Below, in pieces: positions 28,868-37,235 of a stretch of 64,000 nucleotides of DNA. The stretch's first letter is position 1, and each line of letters opens with the position of its first letter. Below the pieces are notes generated by a model. The model was not told the origin of the DNA and ran no database searches. It saw only the letters and a list, made by a program, of their open reading frames with translations. Made by a program: the position numbers and the translations under genes. Origin of the DNA: JACKIC01 sp964543795 (lineage in GTDB: Bacteria > Planctomycetota > UBA1135 > UBA2386); the NCBI GenBank assembly GCA_964543795.1, contig CAZIZN010000002.1, positions 248,001 through 312,000 of the forward strand, written 5' to 3'.

Positions 28868-30289
28868 CTAGCCGTCGTCGCCGGCTGCCGCACGTGGTGC
28901 GCCGAGCCAGCGGTGGAACTCCTGCGCCCGGGCGCGGAAGTTCGGGTACTGGTCGAACGAGGCGAAGGCCGGGCTGAACAGGATCGCATCGCCCGCCGCC
29001 GCCGCCGCGAAGGCCGCGGCGATCGCCTCGGCGAGAGTGCGGCCGACCGTGGTCGGCACCCGGCCCGCGAGCAGTTCGCCGAGCGGCGCGCCGGCGGCGC
29101 CGAACAGGTGCGCGCTGGCGAGGTGCGGTGCCACGGCGTCGGCAACGGCCGCGTAGTTGCCGTCCTTGCTCTTGCCGCCGCCGATCCAGTGCAGGCGCTG
29201 GCCGCGTTCGACCTGCTGCGCGAGGGTGGTGAGCGCCGCCATCGTCGACTGCACCTCGGTCGACACGCCGTTGTCGTAGACGCGCACGCCGTTCTTGACG
29301 GCGATCAGCTGCAGCCGGAACGGCAGCGGCGGTGCTATCGCGAGCGCCAGCCCGATGTCGTGCGGCGGGGCGCCGCACAGGCGCGCGGCGAGTGCTGCGG
29401 CGAGCGCGTTCTCGACCTGGAAGTCGCCGAGCATGCGCAGCGCCGTGCGGTGCACGAGTCGTTCGGGCGGGCCGTCGCCGATGCGCACGGCGAGGAAGTC
29501 CCCGGCGAGGCCGGCGCTGCCCGGCGCGGGCACGGCGTCGGCGAAGACGAGGCGGCGGCGGGCGCCGGTCGGGAACCGCGCCGCGACGTCGTCGGCTGCG
29601 CCGTGCACGACGAACTCGTCGGCGATCGCCGCGAGGCGCGCCTTGGCGGCGTGGTAGGCGGACAGCGAGCCGTGCCGGTCGAGGTGGTCGACGGTGACGC
29701 GCGTGAACACGGCGCCGTGCACCCGCCGGCGCGGGTCGAGCCGTTCGAGCTGGAAGCTCGAGATCTCGAGCACCGCGATCTGGTCCTGTCGCCAGAGTCC
29801 CTCGTCGGCGAGCAGGCTGCGGCCGATGTTGCCGCCGAGCAGCGCGTCGAGGCCGGCGCGCCGCAGTGCCGAGTGCAGCAGCGTCGACGTCGTCGACTTG
29901 CCGTTCGTGCCGGTGATCGCGACGACGCGTCCCGGGTAGGCGGCCAGGAACAGGTCGGTCTCCTGGGTCACCGCGATGCCGCGGGCGCGCGCAGCCACCA
30001 GCAGGGCATGGGCGTCGGGCACCGCCGGGTTGACCACGAGCACGTCGATGCCGTCGAGCAGCGCCTCGTCCTCGCGGCCGAGCTGCCAGTCGACGCCGTG
30101 CAGTTCGCGCAGCGACTTCTGCACCGCCTGATGGTCGGGACCGTCGCTGCGGTCGGCGACACGCACCCGGCAGCCGCGGCGCCAGAGGTGCCGCAGCGCC
30201 TCGCGGCCGCCGCCGAAGCGGCCCAGGCCGTGCACGAGGACGGCGGTTCCGGGGGGCGGCAGACTCGGATCGGCGAGCGGCTTGGTCAT
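28868..30289 (-). CDS. murD: UDP-N-acetylmuramoyl-L-alanine--D-glutamate ligase
   Basis: A protein of 473 aa with the three Mur-ligase domains. The N-terminal UDP-binding Rossmann part has VLVHGLGRFGGG. The central ATPase has the P-loop VAITGTNGKSTT (about 129-140), LEISSFQLE and FTRVTVDHLDRHGS. The C-terminal ligand domain has YDNGVSTEVQSTM and WIGGGKSKDGNY, the MurD-specific equivalents of NDSKATN and GG.DK. It adds D-Glu to UDP-MurNAc-L-Ala in the cytoplasm, so peptidoglycan precursor synthesis is encoded. It lies 10 bp after the lipoprotein gene and 14 bp before mcsA, all in one direction. No other mur or fts gene is present in the window. Confidence 0.95.
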   Translation of the reverse strand: MTKPLADPSLPPPGTAVLVHGLGRFGGGREALRHLWRRGCRVRVADRSDGPDHQAVQKSLRELHGVDWQLGREDEALLDGIDVLVVNPAVPDAHALLVAARARGIAVTQETDLFLAAYPGRVVAITGTNGKSTTSTLLHSALRRAGLDALLGGNIGRSLLADEGLWRQDQIAVLEISSFQLERLDPRRRVHGAVFTRVTVDHLDRHGSLSAYHAAKARLAAIADEFVVHGAADDVAARFPTGARRRLVFADAVPAPGSAGLAGDFLAVRIGDGPPERLVHRTALRMLGDFQVENALAAALAARLCGAPPHDIGLALAIAPPLPFRLQLIAVKNGVRVYDNGVSTEVQSTMAALTTLAQQVERGQRLHWIGGGKSKDGNYAAVADAVAPHLASAHLFGAAGAPLGELLAGRVPTTVGRTLAEAIAAAFAAAAAGDAILFSPAFASFDQYPNFRARAQEFHRWLGAPRAAAGDDG

Positions 30290-30299
30290 GCGTGTCGGC

Positions 30300-30770
30300 T
30301 CACCGCAGGATGCGCGCCGCGGCGGCGCGTTCGGCGAGCTGGTCGACCTCGACGGGGCGCACGCCGCTGTGCACGACCTGCTCGGGCGGCGTCGGCGGCA
30401 GCGCCACGGTGGCGGTCACGTCCTCGCGGCCCACGGTCAGGCGGCGCAGCACCTCGAGCGGGAAGTCGAACGGGAACAGCCACGGGCTCGCCGGCGGCGG
30501 CAGCTCGATCGCGGCACTCGCCGGCTGCCGCGCGAAGTCGGGTCGGCGTTCGCCGTCCTTGGGCAGCGCGTCCCAGCGGCTCGTGCCGTAGTAACGGAAC
30601 GGCAGCGAGTCCGCGGCGAGCCGGCGACCGTCGACGAACGTGGGATGTTCGTCGGGGTTGGCGACGATCGTGCGCGGCCCTTCGCACGCGGCGAGAGCGC
30701 ACACGGCCATGGCGCAGGCGGCGACCAGCGCCGCGCGGGGCGTTTCGATGGGGGATCGCAACAGACACAC
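30300..30770 (-). CDS. Lipoprotein of unknown function
   Basis: A protein of 156 aa with a signal sequence ending in ALAAC, a lipobox with the lipidated Cys at about 29. The mature part is Pro/Arg-rich: PDEHPTFVDGR, RYYGTSRWDALPKDGERRPDF and two PPP segments. I do not recognise the family. A GTG at 30770 is the most upstream start, and a shorter form starting in the hydrophobic stretch is less likely. It is 10 bp upstream of murD, an operon-like spacing that hints at a cell-envelope role. It begins just downstream of the tRNA-Ser(GCT) gene. Confidence 0.72.
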   Translation of the reverse strand: MCLLRSPIETPRAALVAACAMAVCALAACEGPRTIVANPDEHPTFVDGRRLAADSLPFRYYGTSRWDALPKDGERRPDFARQPASAAIELPPPASPWLFPFDFPLEVLRRLTVGREDVTATVALPPTPPEQVVHSGVRPVEVDQLAERAAAARILR

Positions 30771-30797
30771 CGCGGCGACCGCACGCCGCGGGGAAAC

Positions 30798-30887
<90 letters not shown>

Positions 30888-30980
30888 GGCGGGAAGTGGG
30901 GCGGCAGTAGAGCCGCGCGGTCCCTCGAGCGCAACGGGTTGCTGCGGAAAGGTGGCCCCGTCGAGGCGCGTGCCGAAGAA

Positions 30981-31070
30981 TGGCGGTGGGAGAGGGATTC
31001 GAACCCCCGGTGCCCGTGAAGGCACAGCGGTTTTCAAAACCGCCGCATTCGGCCGCTCTGCCATCCCACC
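30981..31070 (-). tRNA. tRNA-Ser (TGA anticodon)
   Basis: On the minus strand it has acceptor stem GGTGGGA/TCCCACC, a D-arm, an anticodon loop with TGA between TT and AAA, a long variable arm, T-loop GGTTCGAATCC, discriminator G and encoded CCA (30981-30983). It lies 93 bp upstream of the tRNA-Ser(GCT) gene, behind a consensus-like promoter. Confidence 0.96.
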
Positions 31071-31100
31071 GGGACCGCCGTCCGGCGCATGCAGGCGTCG

Positions 31101-31129
31101 AACCTAGCGGCTGCCCTGCGTTGGCTCAA
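31101..31129 (-). promoter_or_regulatory. Sigma-70-type promoter of the tRNA-Ser pair
   Basis: TTGAGC at 31129-31124 and TAGGTT at 31106-31101 are separated by exactly 17 bp. Initiation would be near 31094, about 24 bases before the tRNA-Ser(TGA) gene. Confidence 0.6.
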
Positions 31130-31291
31130 TCGCTGCTTGCATGCGCAACGGACGATCCCGGCGGGGAAGCGACGCTCCGGTCGGTCGCTTGCGCACGACG
31201 ACTGGGAAGCCCACTGGCAGCTGACGCAGCGTCAATGCGCGGGACTGCCGCTGCGCCGCGCCCACGCCATCGTGGTAGAATCGGCCGCGCG

Positions 31292-31522
31292 ATGGCTGCC
31301 GACGACCGCACCCGCGATCGGTTCCTGAGCGAGGAGGACCTCGACCTCGCCAACCTGCCCTTCGACGAACTGCTGCGTTGGTGGGATGAGGCCCTGAAGC
31401 AGGCTCAGGCGAGCAACGACGAGGATGCCGACGAGTACTCCCACGGCGTGTTCGCGATGCCCCGCCGCGAATGGGAGCGCTTGCGCCGCGAGTGGCTCCA
31501 AACGCACTCGGCGTCGCGCTGA
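31292..31522 (+). CDS. Small acidic/helical hypothetical protein (76 aa)
   Basis: A short protein with the helices LSEEDLDLANLPFDELLRWWDEALKQ and REWERLRREWLQ around an acidic loop. There is no signal peptide and I recognise no family. Codon use is typical of the neighbours. The start ATG at 31292 lies 10 bases after an extended -10 box, TGG-TAGAAT (31273-31281), with no Shine-Dalgarno sequence, so the mRNA probably has almost no leader. It is convergent with the bifunctional-nuclease-family gene. Confidence 0.78.
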   Translation: MAADDRTRDRFLSEEDLDLANLPFDELLRWWDEALKQAQASNDEDADEYSHGVFAMPRREWERLRREWLQTHSASR

Positions 31523-31560
31523 GTCCGCCGCCCGGACCGCCCGCACGCGTCAACCGCGGC

Positions 31561-31974
31561 TCAATCGCCGGCGACGGCTTCGAACACCTCGCGCGCGACG
31601 AAGATCGGCGCGCCGGTCTGCACGGCCAGCGCGATCGCGTCCGACGGCCGGCAGTCGACGGTGTGTTCGGGGCCCTGCGGCGCGTCGCTGGGCACGAGCA
31701 CGAGGGTGGCGAAGAACGTGCCTTCGCGCAGTTCGTTGACGACGACGCGCGCGAGGCGGTGGCCGAGCGCGGTGAGGATGCGGCCGACGAGGTCGTGGGT
31801 CAGCGGTCGCGGCGGCTTCACGCCGCAGAGCTTGCGGTTGATCTCTTCCACCTCGTGGAAGCCGATCACGATCGGGAAACCGCGGTTGCCGTGCCGTTCG
31901 CGCAGATGGATGTACTGCTGGTCCCCCTTCTGGTGGATGACCACGCGCGACAGTTCGACTTCGACGAGATCCAT
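31561..31974 (-). CDS. Bifunctional nuclease (BFN/DUF151) family protein
   Basis: A protein of 137 aa matching the BFN/DUF151 fold. VEVELSRVVIHQ is followed by QYIHLRER, FPIVIGFHEVEEI with a central acidic pair, and RPLTHDLVGRILTALG, a family hallmark. VVVNELREGTFFATLVL and VDCRPSDAIALAVQTGAPIF complete the domain, with the D-x-R-P-S-D-A core. Bacterial members are conserved and of uncertain function; a plant homologue has nuclease activity. It is cytoplasmic. It is divergent from the asparaginase gene, with 89 bp between them. Confidence 0.92.
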   Translation of the reverse strand: MDLVEVELSRVVIHQKGDQQYIHLRERHGNRGFPIVIGFHEVEEINRKLCGVKPPRPLTHDLVGRILTALGHRLARVVVNELREGTFFATLVLVPSDAPQGPEHTVDCRPSDAIALAVQTGAPIFVAREVFEAVAGD

Positions 31975-32063
31975 GCGGCGACGCCCGCTCGGGGCCGCAG
32001 CGTTGTAGCCGCCGGTGCGGCGCGGCGCGAGCCTCGGCGGCGCACGGGCCGTATAAGGTCGCC

Positions 32064-33128
32064 ATGTCCGTCGAGGTTCCCGGCTCCGCCAACCCGGTGC
32101 TCGCCGTCGCGTTGCGCAGCGAACGGGTCGAATCGTGGCACCGCGGCGCGGTCGCGGTCGTACACGACGGCGCGCTGGCGGTGGCGCTCGGCGACGTCGA
32201 ACGGCCGGTCTACGCCCGCTCGGCGACCAAGCCGCTGCAGGCGCTGCCGTTCCTCGAGCGTGGGTTGCACGAGCGGTTGCAGCTGCCGCCCGCCGAGATC
32301 GCGGTGATGTGCGCGAGCCACGAGGGCACGCCGGCGCACACGGCGGCGGTGCGCTCGTTCCTGGCGCGCGGCGGCTTCGCGGAGGACCAGCTCGGCTGCG
32401 GTCCGCACGCGCCGTTCGACGCCGGGGCGCGACGCGCGCTGCTGGCGGCCGGCGAGCGCCCCGGCAAGGTGCACAACAACTGCAGCGGCAAGCACACCGG
32501 GTTCCTGCACCTCGCGCGCGCCTGCGGCGACGACCTCGCCCGCTACCTCGAACCCGACAGCGCCGGCCAGCGCGAGGTCCGGGCCGCGGTGGCGGCGATG
32601 GCCGGGCTGGCTACGCCGCCCGAAGTCGGGCTCGACGGGTGCGGCGCGCCGACGTTCTGGCTGCCGCTCGCGGCGCTGGCGCGGGCATTCTGCAACCTGG
32701 CGAACCCGGCGCAGCTCGATCCCGTTCGAGCCGCCGCATGCCGCACGGTCCAGGCCGCGATCGCCGAGGCCCCCTTCTTCCTCGAGGGCGATGCCGGGCT
32801 CTGTACGGCGCTCGTGAAGGCGCTGCCCGGTCGCTGCGTGCCCAAGAACGGCGCCGAGGGCGTCTACGCGGTGGCGCTGGCGCCCGACCCGGCGCGAACG
32901 CGCTTCCCCGGCGCGCTCGGGGTGGCCGTGAAGATCGACGACGGTGCGCAGCGCGGTTACCAGGCGGTCGTGGTGGAGACGCTGCGCTGGCTCGGTGCGT
33001 TCGGGGAAGGCTCGCGTTCGGACGGTGCGGTGCCGCAGCCGCTGGCGGTGTTCCATCGGCCGCCGATCGACAACACGCAGCGGCGGCGGGTCGGCGAGGT
33101 GCGCTGCACCGCGGAGTGGCCGGCATGA
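32064..33128 (+). CDS. L-asparaginase, Rhizobium type (AnsA/PF06089 family)
   Basis: A protein of 354 aa of the thermolabile, Rhizobium etli-type asparaginase family, which is unrelated to the E. coli enzymes. The SxxK-like motif RSATKPLQALP (about 51-61), CASHEGTPAHT, VHNNCSGKHTGFL (with Cys and Lys implicated in zinc binding) and DGCGAPTF are all present. It hydrolyses L-Asn to Asp and ammonia in the cytoplasm. A TATAAG box ends six bases before the ATG, so the mRNA should be leaderless. The stop overlaps the next start as ATGA, opening a chain of four coupled genes. Confidence 0.9.
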   Translation: MSVEVPGSANPVLAVALRSERVESWHRGAVAVVHDGALAVALGDVERPVYARSATKPLQALPFLERGLHERLQLPPAEIAVMCASHEGTPAHTAAVRSFLARGGFAEDQLGCGPHAPFDAGARRALLAAGERPGKVHNNCSGKHTGFLHLARACGDDLARYLEPDSAGQREVRAAVAAMAGLATPPEVGLDGCGAPTFWLPLAALARAFCNLANPAQLDPVRAAACRTVQAAIAEAPFFLEGDAGLCTALVKALPGRCVPKNGAEGVYAVALAPDPARTRFPGALGVAVKIDDGAQRGYQAVVVETLRWLGAFGEGSRSDGAVPQPLAVFHRPPIDNTQRRRVGEVRCTAEWPA

Positions 33129-33946
33129 GAGGCATGCGGTCCGTGCGGCGAGTGCCGCCGTTGCCCCGCCGGGCGCGCGACGCGCACAAGGGCGACTTCG
33201 GCACCGTGCTCGTGGTCGCCGGCAGCGAGGCGATGCTCGGCGCCGCGGTGCTCTGCGCTGGCGCCGCGCTGCGCGGCGGTGCCGGGCTCGTGCAGGTCGC
33301 GTTGCCGGCCGCGCTGCAGCCGCTGCTGCCGCTGGCGGTGCCGTGCGCCACGACCGTTGCGCGCCGTGGGGCCGGACTGCGCGCCCAGGCCGCGGCGGCC
33401 GACGCGATCGTCGTCGGGCCGGGGCTCGGTGCGAGCGCGGCGACGCGCGCACTCGTGCGATCGATCCTGACGGTCGGCGACGGTCCGATCGTGCTCGACG
33501 CCGACGCGCTCAACGTGCTGGCGCCGCTGCGGCGCAAGGTCGCGCCCGGGCGGCGGCTCGTGCTGACCCCGCATCCCGGCGAGGCCGCGCGCCTCCTGGG
33601 CACGACCGCGGCTGCGGTGCAGCGCGACCGGCCCGCGGCGCTGGCAGCGCTCTGCGCCCAGAGCGGTGCCGTGGTCGTGCTCAAGGGCGCATCGACGTTG
33701 GTCGGCGACGGCGAACGCTGCTACACGAACCGCACCGGCAACCCCGGCATGGCGACCGGCGGTTCGGGCGACGTGCTCGCGGGGCTCCTGGGCGCGCTGC
33801 TGGCGCAGGGGCTGGCGCCGTTCGCGGCCGCCTGCCTCGCCACGCACGTGCACGGCCGCGCCGGCGACCGCGTCGCACGGCGCTTGTCCGAGCGCGGGCT
33901 GATCGCGACGGACCTGCTGCTCGCGATCGCCGAGGAGTTGCGATGA
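33125..33946 (+). CDS. nnrD: ADP/ATP-dependent NAD(P)H-hydrate dehydratase
   Basis: A protein of 273 aa of the NnrD/CARKD ribokinase-like family. RDAHKGDFGTVLVVAGS opens the fold; AIVVGPGLG, VLDADALNVL, VLTPHPGEAARLLG and NPGMATGGSGDVLAGLLGAL are the canonical motifs, the last carrying the catalytic Asp. It repairs NADHX and NADPHX. The usual partner epimerase domain (NnrE) is not fused and not in the window. It is coupled by ATGA to asparaginase upstream and by ATGA to the solenoid protein downstream. An in-frame ATG four codons in is an alternative start. Confidence 0.93.
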   Translation: MRGMRSVRRVPPLPRRARDAHKGDFGTVLVVAGSEAMLGAAVLCAGAALRGGAGLVQVALPAALQPLLPLAVPCATTVARRGAGLRAQAAAADAIVVGPGLGASAATRALVRSILTVGDGPIVLDADALNVLAPLRRKVAPGRRLVLTPHPGEAARLLGTTAAAVQRDRPAALAALCAQSGAVVVLKGASTLVGDGERCYTNRTGNPGMATGGSGDVLAGLLGALLAQGLAPFAAACLATHVHGRAGDRVARRLSERGLIATDLLLAIAEELR

Positions 33947-36300
33947 GGCACACCCTGATCCCCGGCGCGGTGCTGGCGTGCGCCGCGGGACTCGCCGCGC
34001 AGGCGGCGGACGGCTCGATGCTCGGCGAACTGCGCAGCGGGCAGGCGGTGCGGCGCGACACGGCCGCGGCCGTCGTCCGCCACACCTGGGATACGCTGCC
34101 GCCGGAGTTCGTGGACGCGATCGTCGCCGAACCCGAACTCGGGCGCGCGCTGGCCGGTGAGCTTGCGATCGCGCCGCGGCCGTCGTTCGAGCCGCTCGCC
34201 GAGCGCGTGCTGCGCGACGAACGCATCGTCGGCGACGACCGTTGCCTCTGGCTCGCCGCGCGCGGCCGGCCGCTGTCGATGGTCGAGGCGCGGCTCGTGC
34301 TCGACGTGCTCGCGAGCGGCGCGTCGGGCGACGGTTGTCGCGCCGCGCTCGCGTTGGTGACGCCCAAGGTCGCAGACGACTTCGTGGCGACGCTGCACCA
34401 GCGGCTGATGCCCGGCGACGTGCGCATCGAGGTCTTCGTGCCGTGGCTCGACCGGCTGTCCGACCGCGGGCGCGCCCGGTTGCTGGCGCTGGTGCTGACG
34501 CTGTCGTCGGAGACCGCGGCCGCGCTCTGCCAGTACCTCGTCGACCACGCGCCCGAGGTCTACGCGCAGCGCGCCGCCGCAGCGCTCGATGCGCCGGGAC
34601 CGCTCGACGAGTTCTGGCTGCAGCGTGCGGCGCCGCTGCTCGACCGCCCGGCGCGCGTCGAACGGCTGCTCCGGCTGCTCGCCGACGAGGCGACCGCGCC
34701 GTCGATGCAGCGTTCGGCGTTCCTGGCGCTGGCGTTCGCCGGCGTCGTCGACGACCGCCTGCTCGATTGGGCGGAGTTCCGCGGCGGCGACACCTGGGCG
34801 CTGCGCACGGTGCTCGACCGCGGCGTCGAGGCGATCCCGCCGGCGCGGCTGGTCACGTGGCTGCGCAGCCCGGGTGAGATCTCGCAGCTCACCGTCGCCG
34901 CGCTCGGCCGCCGGCCGGTGCTCGAGCCCGAACTCGCGCGCGAACTGCTGGCGCCGATCGAGTCGGTCGGCACCGTGGTCGGTCTCTGGTGCGAACGCGC
35001 CGCCGTCGTGCTGGCGCAGCGTGCCGACCCCCAGGCGCTCGCCGCCGCGTGGCCGCTGCTGCGCACCGCCCCCGACTTCGTGTCGCTCGCCGCAGCACTC
35101 GCGCGGCGCCGGGCCGAGGACGTGCGCGAAGTGCTGCTCGAGGAACTCGACGAGCCGGCCGCGGCAGGCGTCGACGAGGCGGCGCGCAACCTGCAGATCG
35201 CCGCGGTCCGACTGGCACTCGTCGCGATCGGCGAACGTGGCCAGCTGGCGCCGCTCGTCGCCCAGAGCCCGCACCTGCCGCCGCCGTTCGTGCGGCGCTG
35301 CACCGCCCTCGACGCGCCGCTGGACGCGGACCTCGCGCGTTCGTTGATCGCCGCGGCCCGCCAGGCCGATCACGACCTCGCGGTGGAACTGCTCGCCTGG
35401 GCGGCCCGCTGTCCGGCCCCCACGCTCGCGCCCCTCTGGCTCGACGTCCAGCGCGCCTATGCCGACTCGCTCGACGTGCAGGAGATCGCGCTGCGGGCGC
35501 TCTGTGCGGGCGGCCGGCGCGCGCAACTCGTCGCCGACCTGCGCACGGCGATCGCGTCGGGCGAGTGGGACGAGTTGCGGGATGCGCTGCGCTTCGAGGT
35601 CGTCGCCACGCTGCCGTCGCCGCCGGCCGCCGAGGACCTCGAACTGCTCGCCGAACTCGTGTTGTTGGCGCCGCTCGCCGATCCCGTCGGCGAGGCCGAG
35701 CGCGCGCGGCGGTGGCCCGACGGCACGCGCGGCTTCCCGATCGCGGCGGCGATCGCGCAGGCGCTGCGCGGCGCCGACCCGAGCGTCGTGGGGGCGGCGT
35801 TCGCGAAGGTGGCCGTGGAGTGGCGCGAACATCCGCAGCGCGAGGCACTCGCGCGCCAGGGCCTGCTCGTGCTCTGGCGCAGCCTCGAAGCGGACCCTGC
35901 CGTCCAGCGGGCCGTCGGCGCGGCGACTGCCGACTGCTTCCTCGCGCTGCGGGGCGACGTCGGCGCGGGACCCGCCGCGTGGTTCGCGATGCTGCAGCGG
36001 CAGGCCGCCGGCGATCCGGCGGCCGCGGCCGGCTTCGCGCGCACCGCCGCCGAGCACCTGCTGCTGCGTCCCGAGGCGCGCCGCGACGCGCGCCTGTTCC
36101 TCGGCGAACGCGATCCCGGCGCGGGCATCGACCCGTGGGCCGCGCTGTCCGCCGCGCCGCACGCCTTGGCCGCCGAGGCCGCGCTGGCGGCCGGCGATCG
36201 CGCCGCGGCGGCGACGCATTTCGCGGCCGCCCTCGACCGGACCGGGCACGACGCGGCGATGCGTGCGAAGATCGAATCCCACATGGAGACCCTGCGATGA
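33943..36300 (+). CDS. Exported alpha-solenoid protein, unknown function
   Basis: A protein of 785 aa. A signal peptide (1-19, GLAAQ) is followed by helix-rich, Ala/Leu/Arg-rich sequence throughout, with HEAT/TPR-like periodicity but no clean repeat consensus. Examples are RARLLALVLTLSSETAAALCQYL and QRSAFLALAFAGVV; the C-terminal AAEAALAAGDRAAAATHFAAAL is TPR-like. I do not recognise the family. It is coupled by ATGA to nnrD upstream and to the YdjY-like lipoprotein gene downstream, so it is probably a periplasmic scaffold made together with that lipoprotein. Base composition is very GC-rich with strong codon bias. Confidence 0.82.
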   Translation: MRHTLIPGAVLACAAGLAAQAADGSMLGELRSGQAVRRDTAAAVVRHTWDTLPPEFVDAIVAEPELGRALAGELAIAPRPSFEPLAERVLRDERIVGDDRCLWLAARGRPLSMVEARLVLDVLASGASGDGCRAALALVTPKVADDFVATLHQRLMPGDVRIEVFVPWLDRLSDRGRARLLALVLTLSSETAAALCQYLVDHAPEVYAQRAAAALDAPGPLDEFWLQRAAPLLDRPARVERLLRLLADEATAPSMQRSAFLALAFAGVVDDRLLDWAEFRGGDTWALRTVLDRGVEAIPPARLVTWLRSPGEISQLTVAALGRRPVLEPELARELLAPIESVGTVVGLWCERAAVVLAQRADPQALAAAWPLLRTAPDFVSLAAALARRRAEDVREVLLEELDEPAAAGVDEAARNLQIAAVRLALVAIGERGQLAPLVAQSPHLPPPFVRRCTALDAPLDADLARSLIAAARQADHDLAVELLAWAARCPAPTLAPLWLDVQRAYADSLDVQEIALRALCAGGRRAQLVADLRTAIASGEWDELRDALRFEVVATLPSPPAAEDLELLAELVLLAPLADPVGEAERARRWPDGTRGFPIAAAIAQALRGADPSVVGAAFAKVAVEWREHPQREALARQGLLVLWRSLEADPAVQRAVGAATADCFLALRGDVGAGPAAWFAMLQRQAAGDPAAAAGFARTAAEHLLLRPEARRDARLFLGERDPGAGIDPWAALSAAPHALAAEAALAAGDRAAAATHFAAALDRTGHDAAMRAKIESHMETLR

Positions 36301-37121
36301 AGTTCCTCCTCCCGGCTGCGCCCTTCGTGTTCACCGCGCTGCTCGGCTGCCAGCAGCCGGTTCCGCCGTCGCCCCCCGCGGCCGACGCCGCCCAGAAGGT
36401 GCTCGACGAAGTGCTGGCCCAGTTCCAGAAGGAGGGCCTCACGCTCGACGGCAAGGCGCGGACGCTGTCGATCAAGGCCACCGTCAACCGGCCGCAGGAT
36501 CCGGTCGAGTACCTGCTCGTGCATCGGCGCGGCAAGCGCCACGAGGCGATGTTCTGGACGCAGAGCAAGGCGAGCGTGCTCAACGCCGCGCTGCTCATGC
36601 TCGGCCTCGAGCAAGGCAAGAACGCGAGCTACGTCGAGAAGGACCCGCCGCCGACGCTCGAGGAGGTCCAGAACGGCGTCGACCCGATCGTCGTCACGCC
36701 GCCGCAAGGCAAGCCGTTCTGGATGACCGTGCGCTGGCAGAAGGCCGACGGCAAGGAGACGGAGTGCTGCGTCGAGGACCTGCTGTTCGACCTCGCAGCC
36801 CAGGAGCCGGTCGCCGAATGCAGTTGGGTCTACCTCGGCGGGCGCATGGCGCAGATCTACAAGAACGAACCCGAGGTCTTCATCGCCGACTTCGAGGGCA
36901 ACCTGTTCAGCGTCTGCTACCTCGCACCCGACAACCACCTCGCGACGATGGTGCACGAACGCGCGCGCGACGACCAGAACTGGTGGTTCAGCGAGACGAT
37001 GCCGCCGGTCGACACCGAGGTGCTGCTGGTCGTGCACAAGGAGAAGACCAAACTGCACGAAGCGCGCGAGAAGCGCCTCGCCGAGGCGAAGCAGAAGAGC
37101 AAGACCGGCGCGCCCAAATAG
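36297..37121 (+). CDS. YdjY-domain lipoprotein
   Basis: A protein of 274 aa. Lipobox LLGC puts the lipidated Cys at residue 18. The conserved part starts about residue 50: LSIKATVNRPQDPVEYLLVHRRGKRHEAMFWT and ALLMLGLEQGKNA match the YdjY pattern (a strand, R-G-K-x-H-E, then L-x-L-x-L-G-L). A Lys/Glu-rich C-terminal helix (about 240-270) ends the protein. YdjY proteins are extracytoplasmic and uncharacterised; in planctomycetes they are frequent. The start overlaps the solenoid gene by ATGA. The TAG stop is the first triplet of the palindromic repeat at 37119-37235. Confidence 0.85.
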   Translation: MKFLLPAAPFVFTALLGCQQPVPPSPPAADAAQKVLDEVLAQFQKEGLTLDGKARTLSIKATVNRPQDPVEYLLVHRRGKRHEAMFWTQSKASVLNAALLMLGLEQGKNASYVEKDPPPTLEEVQNGVDPIVVTPPQGKPFWMTVRWQKADGKETECCVEDLLFDLAAQEPVAECSWVYLGGRMAQIYKNEPEVFIADFEGNLFSVCYLAPDNHLATMVHERARDDQNWWFSETMPPVDTEVLLVVHKEKTKLHEAREKRLAEAKQKSKTGAPK

Positions 37122-37235
37122 CTGCGTACGGAACCTGGTTCATTCCACCGCTATTTTCGCTGCCGGCCGTCGCGACCCGCCGTAGGAGCGCGCGGCGAAA
37201 ATGACGGTGGATCGAACCAGGTTCAGTACGCAACC
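37119..37235. repeat. Long imperfect palindrome between convergent genes
   Basis: The left arm (37121-37160) and right arm (37195-37235) are inverted copies with about 35 of 40 matching positions around a 34-base centre. The transcript would form a very long hairpin. It begins at the TAG of the YdjY-like gene and its right arm contains the last codons and TGA (37225-37223) of the convergent secreted-protein gene. A half copy lies at 20750-20790, again starting at a TAG stop. It is likely a bidirectional terminator derived from a dispersed, MITE- or REP-like repeat. Confidence 0.82.

Noticed and set aside
37195..37235. Repeat arm as a tRNA-derived fragment because of GGTTCGATCC
   Set aside because: Only ten bases match a T-arm; the rest of the arm shows no tRNA secondary structure.
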